Source of the DNA: Tenacibaculum sp. MAR_2009_124
GTDB taxonomy: Bacteria; Bacteroidota; Bacteroidia; Flavobacteriales; Flavobacteriaceae
Length of the DNA stretch: 64,000 nucleotides
NCBI RefSeq assembly: GCF_900105455.1
Contig: NZ_FNSF01000007.1
Span: 124,001-188,000, forward strand
Direction of reading: 5' to 3'
Below the pieces are notes generated by a model. That model saw nothing but the letters and a program-made list of their open reading frames with translations, was not told where the DNA came from and searched no databases. Shown in pieces: positions 45,078 to 54,850 of the stretch (positions are counted from its first letter, which is position 1; each line of letters opens with the position of its first letter). The position numbers were made by a program, and so were the translations under genes.

Positions 45078-46013
45078 ATGGGTAAAAAAGTAAGGTTGAA
45101 GTTAATATTTAGTATTATTTATTGTGGGATTTTTTGTTTATCAAAGGTAGTAGGACAACAAGATCCTCAATATACTCAATACATGTTTAATACAATGAGT
45201 GTAAACCCTGCGTATACAGGGTCAAAAGGACATAAAGTTTTGAATTTTTTAATGAGAAGCCAATGGGTTGGTGTTGAGGGGGCTCCTTCGACTCAAACTT
45301 TTTCGTATGATTCTCCAATAGGTTATTCAGGTTTAGGGTTAGGAGTTAACTTAGTTAATGATGTCATAGGACCTGCACGTGAGGTATATTTTGATGTTAA
45401 TAGTTCTTATAAGGTAAGAATGAGCGAAGAAGCAAATTTAGCATTCGGATTAAGGCTCGGAGGAAGGTTTTTTAGCGTTGATTGGAGTAAAGGTATATAC
45501 AGAGACCAGGCTGATAATCAATTTTCGGAGAATATTAGTAAGATGTTACCAACAATTGGTTTAGGGATGTATTATTATACTGATAAATATTACTTTGGTT
45601 TGTCAGTACCTAACATATTAAGAACCGAGCATTATGACGATGTGTCAAATGGAGGAGAAGTGTCTGAAGAACGTTTACATTTCTTCTTGATAGCAGGGTA
45701 TGTTTTCGACTTAAATCAAAATATAAAATTTAAACCAGCTTTTTTAACAAAAGTTGTTGCTGGTGCTCCTCTTTCAATTGATTTATCTGCAAATTTCTTG
45801 TTTAACGAGAAATTCAGGGCTGGTGTTTCATGGCGATGGGATGACTCTATAAGCGCCTTATTAGGGTTTCAAGTCAGTGAAACTTTCCAGATTGGCTACG
45901 CGTATGATTTAACTACGTCAAATTATAGTAATTATAATTCAGGATCACATGAATTAATGTTGAGGTATGAGTTGTTTAAAAAAGGAGTTATTACATCTCC
46001 AAGATTCTTTTAA
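45078..46013 (+). CDS. PorP/SprF-family type IX secretion membrane protein
   Basis: A 311-residue outer-membrane protein. A signal peptide (to about residue 27, VVGQ) is followed by the PorP/SprF signature QDPQYTQYMFNTMSVNPAYTGSKG and LRSQWVG-like sequence, then a 14-strand-type barrel. In Flavobacterium johnsoniae, SprF is needed to export the adhesin SprB, and proteins with type B C-terminal domains generally depend on a neighbouring PorP/SprF. Four such cargo genes surround this one, so it is the obvious partner. It lies 12 nt before the OmpA-family gene. Confidence 0.92.
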   Translation: MGKKVRLKLIFSIIYCGIFCLSKVVGQQDPQYTQYMFNTMSVNPAYTGSKGHKVLNFLMRSQWVGVEGAPSTQTFSYDSPIGYSGLGLGVNLVNDVIGPAREVYFDVNSSYKVRMSEEANLAFGLRLGGRFFSVDWSKGIYRDQADNQFSENISKMLPTIGLGMYYYTDKYYFGLSVPNILRTEHYDDVSNGGEVSEERLHFFLIAGYVFDLNQNIKFKPAFLTKVVAGAPLSIDLSANFLFNEKFRAGVSWRWDDSISALLGFQVSETFQIGYAYDLTTSNYSNYNSGSHELMLRYELFKKGVITSPRFF

Positions 46014-46025
46014 AATTATTTTATT

Positions 46026-47984
46026 ATGATAAAAAAAATACTATTTTTAATTTTAGTTTTATCCGTTTTTTGTTCGACCGTGGGTCAAAGGAAGTTTGCT
46101 GCGGATAAGTATTACGAAGAATATGCATTTTCTAAAAGTGCTAAATTATATCAGAAGTTAAGAGATAACGATGATACCTCCTATAAAGTCCTTCAAAGGT
46201 TAGCTGATTCATATTATTATAATTCAAACTTTGAAAAGGCTGAATCGGCATATAAAGATTTTTATAAGTATCACAAAGACTTTTTTACACCCGAACATAT
46301 CTACAGGTACTCACAAGTACTTAAGAGTAATGGTAAAGTTAAGCAGTCTGATAAATGGTTGCTTAAGTTAAAAAATAAAGAAGTATATCAAAAATTAGTA
46401 CATTCTTTAGAATTAAATAGAGGGTATTTTACTGATTATACGAATAGGGAAAAATCCTATATTAATGTCAATAGTTTTTCTATAAATAGCCCTAATTCCG
46501 ATTTCGGAGGTTATATATTAAATGATACACTTTATTTCGCTTCATCTAGAGATTTTAAAAAGAATAAAGGGGTTTATAAAAGAACAAATCAACCATTTTT
46601 AAATGTATACAAAACTCCGATAATAGCAACAGATACTGCCTATATTACTAATGAAAATCCACAGATTGTAAAAGGAATGTTTTCAAGATATCATGAGTCT
46701 AATCCTATAATTACAAAAGATGGAAGCACGATGTACTTTACACGTGATAATGTCGATGGTAAAAAGTTAAAAAGTGATAAAAAGAAAACTACTCATTTGA
46801 AAATATACAGAGCAACAAAACTTGAAGATAATACATGGGGAAATATTGAAGACTTAAGTTTTAATAGTGAAGATTTTTCAAACGGTCATCCGGCATTGAG
46901 TACCGACGAGAAAACACTGTATTTTGTATCTAATAGAAAAGGAGGATATGGAAAAACTGATATTTACAGCATTAGTATAAATAATGATGGAACCTTTGGA
47001 GAGGTTCTAAATGCAGGTGAGAAAATAAACACTGAAGGAAGAGAAATGTTTCCATTTATATCAAAAAAAAGGAAAATGTTCTTTTCAAGTGACGGTCATC
47101 TTGGTTTAGGAGGATTAGATGTTTTTGAAGTTAATATACAAGAAGATGATTTTATAGAGCCAACGAATATCGGAACTCCGGTAAATAGTAGTGTAGATGA
47201 TTTTGGTTTTTACGTAGATGAAGAAAAAAGATTAGGGCTAGTTTCATCAAATAGAGTAGGAGGTAAAGGTGATGACGATATTTATGCATTTAAATTATAT
47301 ACTTGTAAAACTCGCATACTGGGAAAAGTAACGGATGCCGTAACCAAAAAGGAAATAGTGAAGGCTACAGTCCATTTGATTAACGAAAGAGGAGATCGTG
47401 TTGCTGTTACAAAAACAAACAATCAAGGTGATTATTTATTTGATGATGTTTTATGTAATAAACAATATACACTGGCTGTGTTTAAAGACGATTATAGAGA
47501 TAAAAATCAAAAACTAACAACAACTAATATAGATAATGTTGACAATCGTCAAGATTTTGAATTGGATCCTTTAATTCAGGAGAATCAGATTGTTATCAAA
47601 CCTATTTATTTTGATTTTGACAAATCAAATATTAGAGAAGATGCTGAATATGAACTTGAGAATATAATTACGGTTTTAGAAGATTACCCTGATATGGTAA
47701 TTAAAATAGAGTCTCATACCGATAGCAGAGGAAGTGCCCAGTATAATAGAAAACTTTCTGATCGACGTGCAAAATCAACAAGAGATTATTTGATTACGAG
47801 AGGGATAAATTCTAATAGAATTGAAAGTGCCATTGGTTATGGTGAGTCACAACTACTAAATCACTGTAAAAATGGGAATAAAAGTAATTGTTCCGAAGAA
47901 GAACATCAGTTAAATAGAAGATCATATTTCTATATTGTCAAAGGAGGGGGGGAAAATATAAAGGTTAATCAAGTTGAAAAATAG
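46026..47984 (+). CDS. OmpA-family protein with TPR, PD40 and CarboxypepD-like domains
   Basis: A 652-residue envelope protein with a signal peptide (to about 20). It has a TPR-like helical region (about 25-140), WD40-like PD40 repeats (about 160-420; FVSNRKGGYGKTDIY, FFSSDGHLGLGGLDVFEV), a carboxypeptidase-regulatory-like domain (about 430-510) and a C-terminal OmpA peptidoglycan-binding domain (about 530-640; YFDFDKSNI, ESHTDSRGSAQYNRKLSDRRA). This architecture matches PorE-type T9SS proteins that link the secretion complex to peptidoglycan. It forms a two-gene unit with porP. It is not necessarily the core PorE of the organism. Confidence 0.9.
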   Translation: MIKKILFLILVLSVFCSTVGQRKFAADKYYEEYAFSKSAKLYQKLRDNDDTSYKVLQRLADSYYYNSNFEKAESAYKDFYKYHKDFFTPEHIYRYSQVLKSNGKVKQSDKWLLKLKNKEVYQKLVHSLELNRGYFTDYTNREKSYINVNSFSINSPNSDFGGYILNDTLYFASSRDFKKNKGVYKRTNQPFLNVYKTPIIATDTAYITNENPQIVKGMFSRYHESNPIITKDGSTMYFTRDNVDGKKLKSDKKKTTHLKIYRATKLEDNTWGNIEDLSFNSEDFSNGHPALSTDEKTLYFVSNRKGGYGKTDIYSISINNDGTFGEVLNAGEKINTEGREMFPFISKKRKMFFSSDGHLGLGGLDVFEVNIQEDDFIEPTNIGTPVNSSVDDFGFYVDEEKRLGLVSSNRVGGKGDDDIYAFKLYTCKTRILGKVTDAVTKKEIVKATVHLINERGDRVAVTKTNNQGDYLFDDVLCNKQYTLAVFKDDYRDKNQKLTTTNIDNVDNRQDFELDPLIQENQIVIKPIYFDFDKSNIREDAEYELENIITVLEDYPDMVIKIESHTDSRGSAQYNRKLSDRRAKSTRDYLITRGINSNRIESAIGYGESQLLNHCKNGNKSNCSEEEHQLNRRSYFYIVKGGGENIKVNQVEK

Positions 47985-48163
47985 ATAGGTAGTAGGTTAA
48001 ATATATCTAAAATAGAGACAGTTCATTGCATAAGTAGAAATTTAGCTAGTTATTTCAATGAAGAAACAATCATAGACTTTTATTGAGACTAATAGAGAGA
48101 CCCATGGATATGAGTTTCTGTAAAATTAAACACATAAAATTTAACGTAAAGACTTAACATCAG

Positions 48164-51100
48164 ATGGCTTTATCTAACTTAAATATGGAGAAAAAAATAC
48201 TAAGGAACGTTTTATTAATATTTCTATTCTTAACCGCAAGTAAGGCTTTTTCAAAAGTAGAAAGTGAATATAATTATTTGAGTTTTTTCAAGTCAGGAAC
48301 GGACTTAATCATAGTAGACAAACAACTAACGGATGTTATAAATTATGTTAAGTCCGCTTTTCCTGTTCAAAATGAAATGCTCTTTCAACAATTACTTAAA
48401 GAAGTTGAATCTGTAGAAAATATCCAGGTATTTACACATGGTAGATCAGGAGAGCTATATATCAATAAGCACTGGGAAACTTCAGACTTTATCCTAAAGC
48501 TGATAAAAAAAATGAACTTTAAATCGTTAGAAAGTTTAAAGCTTTATGGCTGTAATTTTGGCAAAGGTATAAAAGGTAAAAATGCGGTAAGCACTTTAAG
48601 AAATGAATTAAATATTTCTGTCTCGGCTTCTAATAATATAACAGGCAATTTAGGTGATTGGGTTTTAGAAATAGGAGATTATTATGAATTAAAAAATTAT
48701 CCGACAAATAATAATATTAATCTGCAAGTTTTTGAAGAAAGAACATTGATTGATATTTCTTCCATACCTATTAATACTTACTTAAGTAATCAGCTTGACA
48801 ATACTTATGGCATTATGTTTTACTCGCTAAGTGGTTATTCTGGTGTTTTTAGATCGACTCATCAAGGGTTTTTAAATAATATAGCTTTAGGTGGAGTTAA
48901 TTTTATTGGAGGTTTAAATTGGTCAGGAATAGGAATGTCTTTTAGCGAAAATATTAATTATGTCGAAATACATGGAGATCCTTCCGGAAATGGAGGGATT
49001 ATATATTTTAATGTATATGATTCAGAAGGTAATCTGCTGCATTCTGATTTAGCTCCAGATGGAGGAACAGTTTTTAACTATGAACGGCCAAGTAACGAAA
49101 TAGCTAAGGTTGAGATATATAAGAATAATAAGGATACACGACAAGATGCAGCGTTTGGAGATATTTATATAAAGAGGACTGCTCAAGACTCAGACAATGA
49201 CGGTGTTTCGGATGCTGAGGATTTAGATGATGATAATGATGGAATATTTGATACTGTTGAATGTGAAAATGCTGTTACCAATTCGAATTTTGAAAATGGT
49301 TTTGGTGGTTGGACTCAAAGTGGTGCTAATGGGTGGAGAGTGGTTAATGGTCAGGCAAGAAATGAACAAGACAACGGAATACATAATTTAAATCAAGTGA
49401 TTAATGTAGTTCCCAACGAACCCAATATTTTGGCTTTTGATGTAGGTGGATTAAATACGAATCCAAGAAACGCAACCCTGAATGTATTTGCGGAAGGTGT
49501 TATGTTATATTCTCAAGTTGTCGAAAATATAGTCAATGAGGCTGGCGGAAGATATACGATGATAAGTAAAGAACTGCAATTTACACCAACTTCTGATACA
49601 ATTACAATAACATTTAGTTTTAATCCAACGGGTGGGGTATGTGATGATGTTGCTGTTGATAACATATTCGTTTACGGTTTGGGTAATGATACTGATGGTG
49701 ATGGGATTTTAAATTGTTTTGATACAGATAGCGATAATGATGGCTGTTTTGATGCCATTGAAGGTGCTGGAAATGTTGACGAATCAAATTTATTGGGAAA
49801 TGGAAGTATTAAATTTTCGAATACAGGTGATGTGGATGCAGATGGTGTTCCTAATCTTGTTAATGCAGATGGGGGAGCAGATATTGATGGAGCACAAGCA
49901 CAGGACTCAAGTAATGAAATAGTACCTACAAAAGTTGAAGTAGTAGAGGATCCTACAAATCAAATAATTTGTGAAAAATCGGATGCTGTTTTTAAAGGAA
50001 GAGCATTGTCATATACAACCAATGAATATAAAGGAACAGCACCTGATACAGAGCCTGATTATAGTAATTCAACACCTAATACAAATGGATTATTATATCA
50101 ATGGCAGGAGAAAATATCAGGAGCTAATACATGGAATAATTTATCGGATAATGCCGTATATAAGAATACAGGTACAAACCAACTAACGGTAAAACAACCT
50201 AATATTGCATTGTCGGGTAATAGGTATCGATTAGTCGTTACGAGTACGCAAAATGAGTGTGTTGAAATTTTTAGTGCAGCAGCACTATTAACAATAAATC
50301 CAGGTCCTGTAGGTATTGATATAAATGAAACGATTTGTAGTGGAGATCGTTTATCAATGAATTTGAATACGACTGTAAATGTTACTGGAGGAAGTTTTAC
50401 GTGGAGTGCTAATGATAATCCAAACATATCAGGAGAAACAACATCGTTAACGAGTACGAATAGAATTAATGATGTATTAGTTAATAAAAGTGGAGCTCCT
50501 CGAAATGTTACCTATATCATAACTCCTCGCAGTTCTTCAGGGTGTATAGGAGAATCTTACCGATATGTTGTTCGGGTAAATCCAGAACCAGTGGGGGTTG
50601 AAGCTAATGAAACAATATGTAGCGGAGAGCGTTTATCAAAAGATTTAAGTGATGATATAGATTTAGGAGGTGTAAACTTTACTTGGCAAGGAACTACAAA
50701 TGATCGTGTTTTAGGAATCACAAATACAGTTTCAAGTACGAGTGAAATTACCGATACACTAGTAAATAAAAGTGGCGTTGCTCAAGAGGTAGTGTATACG
50801 ATTACCCCTCGCAGTTCTTTGGGCTGTTTGGGCGAATCATATCGTTATGCAGTTACAGTGAATCCAGAACCTGTAGGAGTCGATACGAGTGAAACCATTT
50901 GTAGTGGCGATCGTTTATCAAAAGATTTAGCAAGGGATGTTGATGTCTCAGGAGGTAGTTTTACCTGGCGGGCATTGGAAAATCAAAATGTTACTGGGGA
51001 GACAGTTACGTCAACAAGTACCAGTGAAATTACCGATGTTTTGGTAAATACAAGTGGGGGTGTTCAAGAGGTGGTGTATACGATTACTCCTCTCAGTGTT

Positions 51101-54100
51101 TTGGGGTGTTTAGGGGAATCATTTCGCTATGTGGTTATGGTGAACCCAGAACCAGTTGGAGTTGAAACTACCGATGTTATTTGTAGTGGCGACCGTTTAT
51201 TCAAAGATTTAAGTACAACTGTTGATTTAACGGGAATAAGTTTTACCTGGGAGGCATCTGAAAATAGTAATGTTGAGGGAGAAACCATTATTGGAACAAG
51301 TACGAGTGAAATTACCGATACACTCGTCAATAAAAGTAGTACCGTTCAAGAGGTGGTGTATACCATTACCCCGCGCAGTGCTTTAGGCTGTCTTGGAGCA
51401 TCGTATCGCTATGTAGTTAGAGTGAATCCAGAACCTGTAGGGGTCGATACGAATGAAACCATTTGTAGTGGTGATCGCTTATCAAAAGATTTAAGTACAA
51501 CCGTTGATGTAGTAGGAACAAATTTTACCTGGCAGGCGGCAGAAAATACGAACGTAACAGGGGAAACGATAACGGCAATGAGTACAGCAAACATTGCTGA
51601 TACTTTAGTAAATACAAGTGGCGTTGCTCAAGAGATAGTGTATACGATTACTCCTCGCAGTGCTTTAGGTTGTTTGGGAGCATCGTATCGTTATGTAGTT
51701 ACAGTAAATCCTGAACCTGTTGGAGTAGAAACTACTGAAGTTATTTGTAGCGGGGATTCTTTATCGAAAGATTTAAGTGGTACCGTTGATTTAGCAGGAG
51801 CTAGTTTTACTTGGGAAGCGGCAGAAAATAGAAATGTAACAGGAGAAACGATAACGACAAAGAGTACGAATGAAATTACGGATACGCTCGTCAATAAAAG
51901 TAGTACTGTTCAAGAGGTGGTGTATACGATTACTCCTCGCAGTGCTTTGGGTTGTTTGGGCGCCTCGTATCGCTATGTGGTTACGGTAAATCCTGAACCT
52001 GTAGGAGCAGAAACCACGGATGTTATCTGTAGCGGTGACCGTTTATCTAAAGATTTAAATGCAACTATTGATTTACTAGGAGCAAGTTTTACTTGGCAGG
52101 CAGCAGAAAATAATGATGTGATAGGAGTTACAGTTGAAACAACAACCAGTAGTGAAATTAGCGATACGTTAGTAAACACAAGTGGTATTGTTCAAGAGGT
52201 GGTGTATACGATTACTCCTCGTAGTGCTTTAGGGTGTTTAGGCGCCTCGTATCGTTATGTGGTTACCGTAAATCCTGAGCCTGTAGGAATAGAAACTACG
52301 GATGTTACCTGTAGCGGCGATCGTTTATCGAAAGATTTAAGTATAACTGTTGATCTGGCAGGAGCGAGTTTTACATGGGAAGCAGCAGAAAATAGTAACG
52401 TCTTAGGTGCGACGGTTATTGCTACAAGTAGTAATGAAATTACGGATGCTTTGATAAATAGAAGTGGAGTTGTTCAAGAGGTAGTATATACGATTACTCC
52501 TCGCAGTGCTTTGGGTTGTTTGGGTGCCTCGTATCGTTATGTGGTTGCGGTAAACCCCGAACCCGTAGGAGTGGAAACTACGGATGTTATCTGTAGTGGC
52601 GATCGTTTATCGAAAGATTTAAATGCAACGATTGATTTAACAGGAGTAAGTTTTACATGGGAAGCAGCAGAAAATACGAATGTCACAGGAGAAACGATTA
52701 CTGCAACAAGTACGAGTGAAATTACGGATACGCTCGTCAACAAAAGTAGTACTGTTCAAGAGGTGGTGTATACGATTACTCCTCGGAGTGCTTTGGGTTG
52801 TTTGGGTGACTCGTATCGCTATGTGGTTACGGTAAATCCTGAACCTGTAGGAGTAGAAACCACGGATGTTATCTGTAGCGGAGATCGTTTATCGAAAGAT
52901 TTAAGTGGTACCGTTGATTTAGCAGGAGCAAGTTTTACTTGGAAAGCAGCAGAAAATAGCAATGTTACAGGAGAAACGCTTACAGCAATAAGTGCTACTG
53001 AAATTACGGATACATTAGTCAATAAAAGTGGTACTGTTCAAGAGGTGGTATATACCATTACCCCTCGCAGTGCTTTAGGTTGTTTGGGTGCCTCGTATCG
53101 TTATGTGGTTATGGTAAACCCTGAACCTGTAGGAGAGGAAACCACGGATGTTATCTGTAGTGGCGACCGTTTATCGAAAGGTTTAACAAGAGATGTCGAT
53201 CTAACAGGAGTAAGTTTTACTTGGCAGGCAGCAGAAAATAGTAACGTTACAGGAGCAACGATTATTACAACAAGTACTAACGAAATTACGGATACGCTTG
53301 TCAATAAAAGTGGAGTCGTTCAAGAGGTGGTATATACGATTACTCCTCGCAGTGCTTTGGGGTGTTTGGGTGCCTCGTATCGCTATGTGATTACGGTAAA
53401 CCCCGAACCCGTAGGAGAGGAAACCGCGGATGTTATCTGTAGTGGCGATCGCTTATCTAACGATTTAGATACAGCTATTGATTTAACGGGAGTAAGTTTT
53501 ATTTGGGAAGCAGCAGAAAATAGTAATGTTGAGGGAGAAACCGTTATTGGAACAAGTACGAGTGAAATTACGGATACGCTCGTCAACAAAAGTAGTACTG
53601 TTCAAGAGGTGGTATATACCATTACTCCTCGCAGTGCTTTGGGTTGTTTGGGTGTCTCGTATCGTTATGTGGTTACGGTAAACCCCGAACCTGTAGGATT
53701 GGAAACCACGGATGTTATCTGTAGTGGAGATTCTTTATCGAAAGATTTAAGCGCAACGGTTGATTTGGCAGGAGCAAGTTTTACTTGGGAAGCAGCAGAG
53801 AATAGTAATGTCACAGGAGAAACGCTTACAGCAACAAGTACGATTGAAATTACGGACACGCTCGTCAATAAAAGTGGTACTGTTCAAGAGGTGGTGTATA
53901 CCATTACCCCTCGCAGTGCTTTGGGCTGCTTGGGTGCTTCGTATCGTTATGTGGTTACAGTAAACCCGGAACCTGTAGGAGTTGACACGACTCAAGCAAT
54001 ATGTAGTGGCGATTCTTTATTAAAGGATTTAGCAAATGATATTGATTTATCAGGAGCAAGCCTTACCTGGGAGGCAGAAGATAATAGTAATATTGAAGGT

Positions 54101-54826
54101 ATAACTCTAGGACAAACAACAACAGCTACCATCACAGATACTTTAATTAACAGCAGTGCGAGTATCCAGGAAGTTATTTATCGTATTACGCCACAAAATT
54201 CAGAAGGATGTATAGGAGTATCTTTTACCTATACGGTACAAGTTTCACCAGAGAATTATGTGACGGAAGTTTTGAATACAACGATATCCAATGGAGAGGA
54301 TGTAAATTACGATTTATTGTCAGACGTATTGCCAGAAGATACGGAGTTCAGTTGGGTTGCGGATAGTAATGATTTTATAGAAGGTGAAAGTACTGATCTA
54401 ATGGAGGGGAATATGATTACAGATACACTGACTAACACATCCACTAACGATCAGGTTGTACGCTATGTAATTCATCCAAAAAGTAGCATTGGTTGCGAGG
54501 GAGTATCTTATGTTTTATTAGTAACGATAAAGACAAAATGTTTTACGATATACAATGAGTTTAGTCCAGATCAAGATGGTCAAAACGATACATTTACCAT
54601 TACCTGTATTGAAGAATATCCAAACAATACTTTGGAAGTATTCAATCGTTGGGGAAATACCGTTTACAAAAAACAAGGCTATAAGAATGAGTGGAATGGA
54701 AGCTCAGAGGGAAGGTCAACAATAGCTGCTGAATCAGGATTACCCGCAGGAACGTATTACTATGTAATAGATTTAGGGAATGGAGAGGATGCAAAAGTAG
54801 GTTGGCTTTATATAAATAGAAAATAA
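48164..54826 (+). CDS. Giant surface protein 2: DUF4347-like, carbohydrate-binding-like tip, PKD repeats, type B T9SS C-terminus
   Basis: A 2,220-residue predicted adhesin. An in-frame ATG at 48185 (MEKKILRNVLLIF) may be the real start, as it places the signal peptide at the N-terminus. Domains in order are: DUF4347-like (about 38-180; TH-G with H92, YGCNFGKG with C130), a membrane-distal region, a Ca-binding TSP3-like stretch (DSDNDGVSDAEDLDDDNDG, near 343), a beta-sandwich tip (about 368-505, NSNFENGFGGWTQSG), a second TSP3-like stretch, an Ig-like domain (about 590-715), 14 canonical repeats and a degenerate one, and the gliding C-terminal domain (about 2126-2220). Confidence 0.88.
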   Translation: MALSNLNMEKKILRNVLLIFLFLTASKAFSKVESEYNYLSFFKSGTDLIIVDKQLTDVINYVKSAFPVQNEMLFQQLLKEVESVENIQVFTHGRSGELYINKHWETSDFILKLIKKMNFKSLESLKLYGCNFGKGIKGKNAVSTLRNELNISVSASNNITGNLGDWVLEIGDYYELKNYPTNNNINLQVFEERTLIDISSIPINTYLSNQLDNTYGIMFYSLSGYSGVFRSTHQGFLNNIALGGVNFIGGLNWSGIGMSFSENINYVEIHGDPSGNGGIIYFNVYDSEGNLLHSDLAPDGGTVFNYERPSNEIAKVEIYKNNKDTRQDAAFGDIYIKRTAQDSDNDGVSDAEDLDDDNDGIFDTVECENAVTNSNFENGFGGWTQSGANGWRVVNGQARNEQDNGIHNLNQVINVVPNEPNILAFDVGGLNTNPRNATLNVFAEGVMLYSQVVENIVNEAGGRYTMISKELQFTPTSDTITITFSFNPTGGVCDDVAVDNIFVYGLGNDTDGDGILNCFDTDSDNDGCFDAIEGAGNVDESNLLGNGSIKFSNTGDVDADGVPNLVNADGGADIDGAQAQDSSNEIVPTKVEVVEDPTNQIICEKSDAVFKGRALSYTTNEYKGTAPDTEPDYSNSTPNTNGLLYQWQEKISGANTWNNLSDNAVYKNTGTNQLTVKQPNIALSGNRYRLVVTSTQNECVEIFSAAALLTINPGPVGIDINETICSGDRLSMNLNTTVNVTGGSFTWSANDNPNISGETTSLTSTNRINDVLVNKSGAPRNVTYIITPRSSSGCIGESYRYVVRVNPEPVGVEANETICSGERLSKDLSDDIDLGGVNFTWQGTTNDRVLGITNTVSSTSEITDTLVNKSGVAQEVVYTITPRSSLGCLGESYRYAVTVNPEPVGVDTSETICSGDRLSKDLARDVDVSGGSFTWRALENQNVTGETVTSTSTSEITDVLVNTSGGVQEVVYTITPLSVLGCLGESFRYVVMVNPEPVGVETTDVICSGDRLFKDLSTTVDLTGISFTWEASENSNVEGETIIGTSTSEITDTLVNKSSTVQEVVYTITPRSALGCLGASYRYVVRVNPEPVGVDTNETICSGDRLSKDLSTTVDVVGTNFTWQAAENTNVTGETITAMSTANIADTLVNTSGVAQEIVYTITPRSALGCLGASYRYVVTVNPEPVGVETTEVICSGDSLSKDLSGTVDLAGASFTWEAAENRNVTGETITTKSTNEITDTLVNKSSTVQEVVYTITPRSALGCLGASYRYVVTVNPEPVGAETTDVICSGDRLSKDLNATIDLLGASFTWQAAENNDVIGVTVETTTSSEISDTLVNTSGIVQEVVYTITPRSALGCLGASYRYVVTVNPEPVGIETTDVTCSGDRLSKDLSITVDLAGASFTWEAAENSNVLGATVIATSSNEITDALINRSGVVQEVVYTITPRSALGCLGASYRYVVAVNPEPVGVETTDVICSGDRLSKDLNATIDLTGVSFTWEAAENTNVTGETITATSTSEITDTLVNKSSTVQEVVYTITPRSALGCLGDSYRYVVTVNPEPVGVETTDVICSGDRLSKDLSGTVDLAGASFTWKAAENSNVTGETLTAISATEITDTLVNKSGTVQEVVYTITPRSALGCLGASYRYVVMVNPEPVGEETTDVICSGDRLSKGLTRDVDLTGVSFTWQAAENSNVTGATIITTSTNEITDTLVNKSGVVQEVVYTITPRSALGCLGASYRYVITVNPEPVGEETADVICSGDRLSNDLDTAIDLTGVSFIWEAAENSNVEGETVIGTSTSEITDTLVNKSSTVQEVVYTITPRSALGCLGVSYRYVVTVNPEPVGLETTDVICSGDSLSKDLSATVDLAGASFTWEAAENSNVTGETLTATSTIEITDTLVNKSGTVQEVVYTITPRSALGCLGASYRYVVTVNPEPVGVDTTQAICSGDSLLKDLANDIDLSGASLTWEAEDNSNIEGITLGQTTTATITDTLINSSASIQEVIYRITPQNSEGCIGVSFTYTVQVSPENYVTEVLNTTISNGEDVNYDLLSDVLPEDTEFSWVADSNDFIEGESTDLMEGNMITDTLTNTSTNDQVVRYVIHPKSSIGCEGVSYVLLVTIKTKCFTIYNEFSPDQDGQNDTFTITCIEEYPNNTLEVFNRWGNTVYKKQGYKNEWNGSSEGRSTIAAESGLPAGTYYYVIDLGNGEDAKVGWLYINRK
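50333..54280 (+). repeat. Repeat array 2: 14 x 282 bp
   Basis: The first I-C-S-G codon is at 50333 and the fourteenth at 53999: 3,666 bp, exactly 13 x 282. The array has the same unit as array 1. The last unit and the closing domain match those of giant gene 1 almost base for base (53987-54330 against 43189-43530), pointing to recent exchange. Confidence 0.95.
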
Positions 54827-54850
54827 GTTTCTTTAATACACATACACTAA

